Origin: CALHVX01 sp964640725
GTDB lineage: Bacteria; Pseudomonadota; Gammaproteobacteria; Pseudomonadales; Azotimanducaceae
Assembly (NCBI GenBank): GCA_964640725.1
Contig: CAZXIJ010000066.1
Location: 1 to 6,726 of the forward strand
Direction: 5' to 3'
DNA: 6,726 bases
The notes beneath the pieces were generated by a model that was not told the origin of the DNA, did no database searches, and saw nothing but the letters and a program-made list of their open reading frames with translations. This document shows positions 6,201-6,726 of this stretch, one piece after another. A program made the position numbers and the translations under genes. How positions within the stretch are numbered: the stretch's first letter is position 1; each line of letters begins with the position of its first letter.

Positions 6201-6475
6201 ACGCCACGGCCTTCGCAATCGCCGGTCTTCCTGTGCCCGGCCTCTGCGCACCCGATGACCGGGAGGCGCCGCCTCGCACAAACCCCGCCCGGATTGAGTC
6301 AACGGTCATTCGACCAAGTCGCAAACCCGCCTGCGAGGGGGAAGACTGCGGCGTTGTCGACAGACTAACAGCAGAACAGCTCGACAGGTTGCGCGAGCTC
6401 GACAACAAATACCCGAGAAAGATCATAGAGTTCAACTCAAACCGTCGCGATAGAACCCGACGGCGGAGCAACTAG
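6170..6475 (+). CDS. Small secreted protein with an LTxxQ-like motif, third gene of the two-component operon
   Basis: No firm family is recognised for this 101-residue protein. It has a Sec-type signal peptide (basic AKIHR, hydrophobic 8-25) with likely cleavage near C26-A27. A Pro/Arg-rich linker follows, then two close cysteines, C55 and C60 (CEGEDC), that could form a disulfide. A charged helix-like stretch holds LTAEQLDRLRELDNKYP (66-82), and the tail is very basic. LTAEQ fits the LTxxQ motif of CpxP/Spy-type periplasmic proteins, but CpxP has two such motifs and a longer helical fold. The frame opens at 6119, but the ATG at 6170 is preferred because it begins the signal peptide. It overlaps the kinase gene by 31 nt in another frame. 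The position supports a role as a periplasmic accessory of the kinase; this is inference. Confidence 0.65.
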   Translation: MPAKIHRLLLNATAFAIAGLPVPGLCAPDDREAPPRTNPARIESTVIRPSRKPACEGEDCGVVDRLTAEQLDRLRELDNKYPRKIIEFNSNRRDRTRRRSN

Positions 6476-6726
6476 GCGCTTTGATCGGGTACGAGCCGGA
6501 CGATTCGACCGCCGCTGGGATGCTCCAGCAAGAGGTAGATCAAGCCATCTACGCCAACCTCAACATCGCGAATCCGGCCGATGTTCGTGAGCAGTTTTTC
6601 TACGGTTCCCGTACCTTCGACGTCCACCCGATACAGCTCGCGGGCCGCCAGGGACCCCACGACAAAGTGGCCGTGCCAGCGATTGAACGCTGAGCTCGCA
6701 TAGATCGCAAAGCTCGAAACTGCGGG
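6472..6726 (-). CDS. PQQ-dependent sugar dehydrogenase (Asd/YliI-like), C-terminal fragment
   Basis: Only the last 84 codons are inside the window; the frame is open through the right edge. The fragment reads like the C-terminal end of the glucose/sorbosone dehydrogenase (PF07995) beta-propeller family. It has SSFAIYASSAFNRWHGHFVVGSLAARELYRV, then IGRIRDVEVGVDGLIYLL and a final GGRIVRLVP. The motifs RIRDV...DG..Y.L and the W-x-G-x-F-V-G-S-L strand are characteristic. Characterised members oxidise aldoses in the periplasm using PQQ and calcium, but the catalytic residues lie outside the window. A GTG at 6660 is internal and is not the start. The gene converges on the two-component operon, and both stop codons share a single CTAG. 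Confidence 0.82.
   Translation of the reverse strand, partial: PAVSSFAIYASSAFNRWHGHFVVGSLAARELYRVDVEGTGTVEKLLTNIGRIRDVEVGVDGLIYLLLEHPSGGRIVRLVPDQSA

Noticed and set aside
6481..6693. Plus-strand open frame of 70 codons near the right edge
   Set aside because: It is antisense to the dehydrogenase fragment, which has clear family motifs.

Overview
The window looks like chromosomal DNA of a GC-rich Gram-negative bacterium, most likely a gammaproteobacterium. The signs are a CpxR/CpxA-like two-component pair, an outer-membrane beta-barrel protein ending in Phe, a lipoprotein signal, a Tat signal and dense short operons. Species cannot be named from the sequence. No mobile element, RNA gene, CRISPR array or integration scar was seen.

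Region 1 (1-1786, minus strand) is a two-gene unit. A TauE/SafE-type eight-helix exporter is followed 23 bp later by a class I/II PLP-dependent aminotransferase that runs off the left edge. The aminotransferase carries an N-terminal twin-arginine signal, so it is probably exported folded to the periplasm. The 254-bp gap in front of the exporter (1787-2040) holds a near-consensus sigma-54 (-24/-12) promoter in the right orientation. Five GGTGC/GCACC half-sites lie about 90-210 bp upstream of it, the usual range for an enhancer-binding activator.

Region 2 (2041-3979, minus strand) is a two-gene envelope operon. A 461-residue lipoprotein is built from four repeated DUF4397-like beta modules. It overlaps by 8 nt a 186-residue outer-membrane beta-barrel protein.

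Region 3 (3980-4164) is a divergent control region. It has CTTAA elements at exactly 20-bp intervals, and weaker half-sites fill in a 10-bp lattice. This looks like an OmpR-family response-regulator operator shared by the two divergent units.

Region 4 (4165-6475, plus strand) is a tightly overlapping three-gene operon. It encodes a CpxR-like response regulator, a CpxA-like sensor kinase and a small secreted protein with one LTxxQ-like motif. The likely logic is that the two-component system senses envelope state, controls itself and controls the divergent lipoprotein/barrel operon. The small protein could be a periplasmic accessory of the kinase. This is inference from arrangement and motifs.

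Region 5 (6472-6726, minus strand) is the C-terminal end of a PQQ-dependent aldose sugar dehydrogenase-like protein. It converges on region 4, with both stop codons sharing one CTAG.
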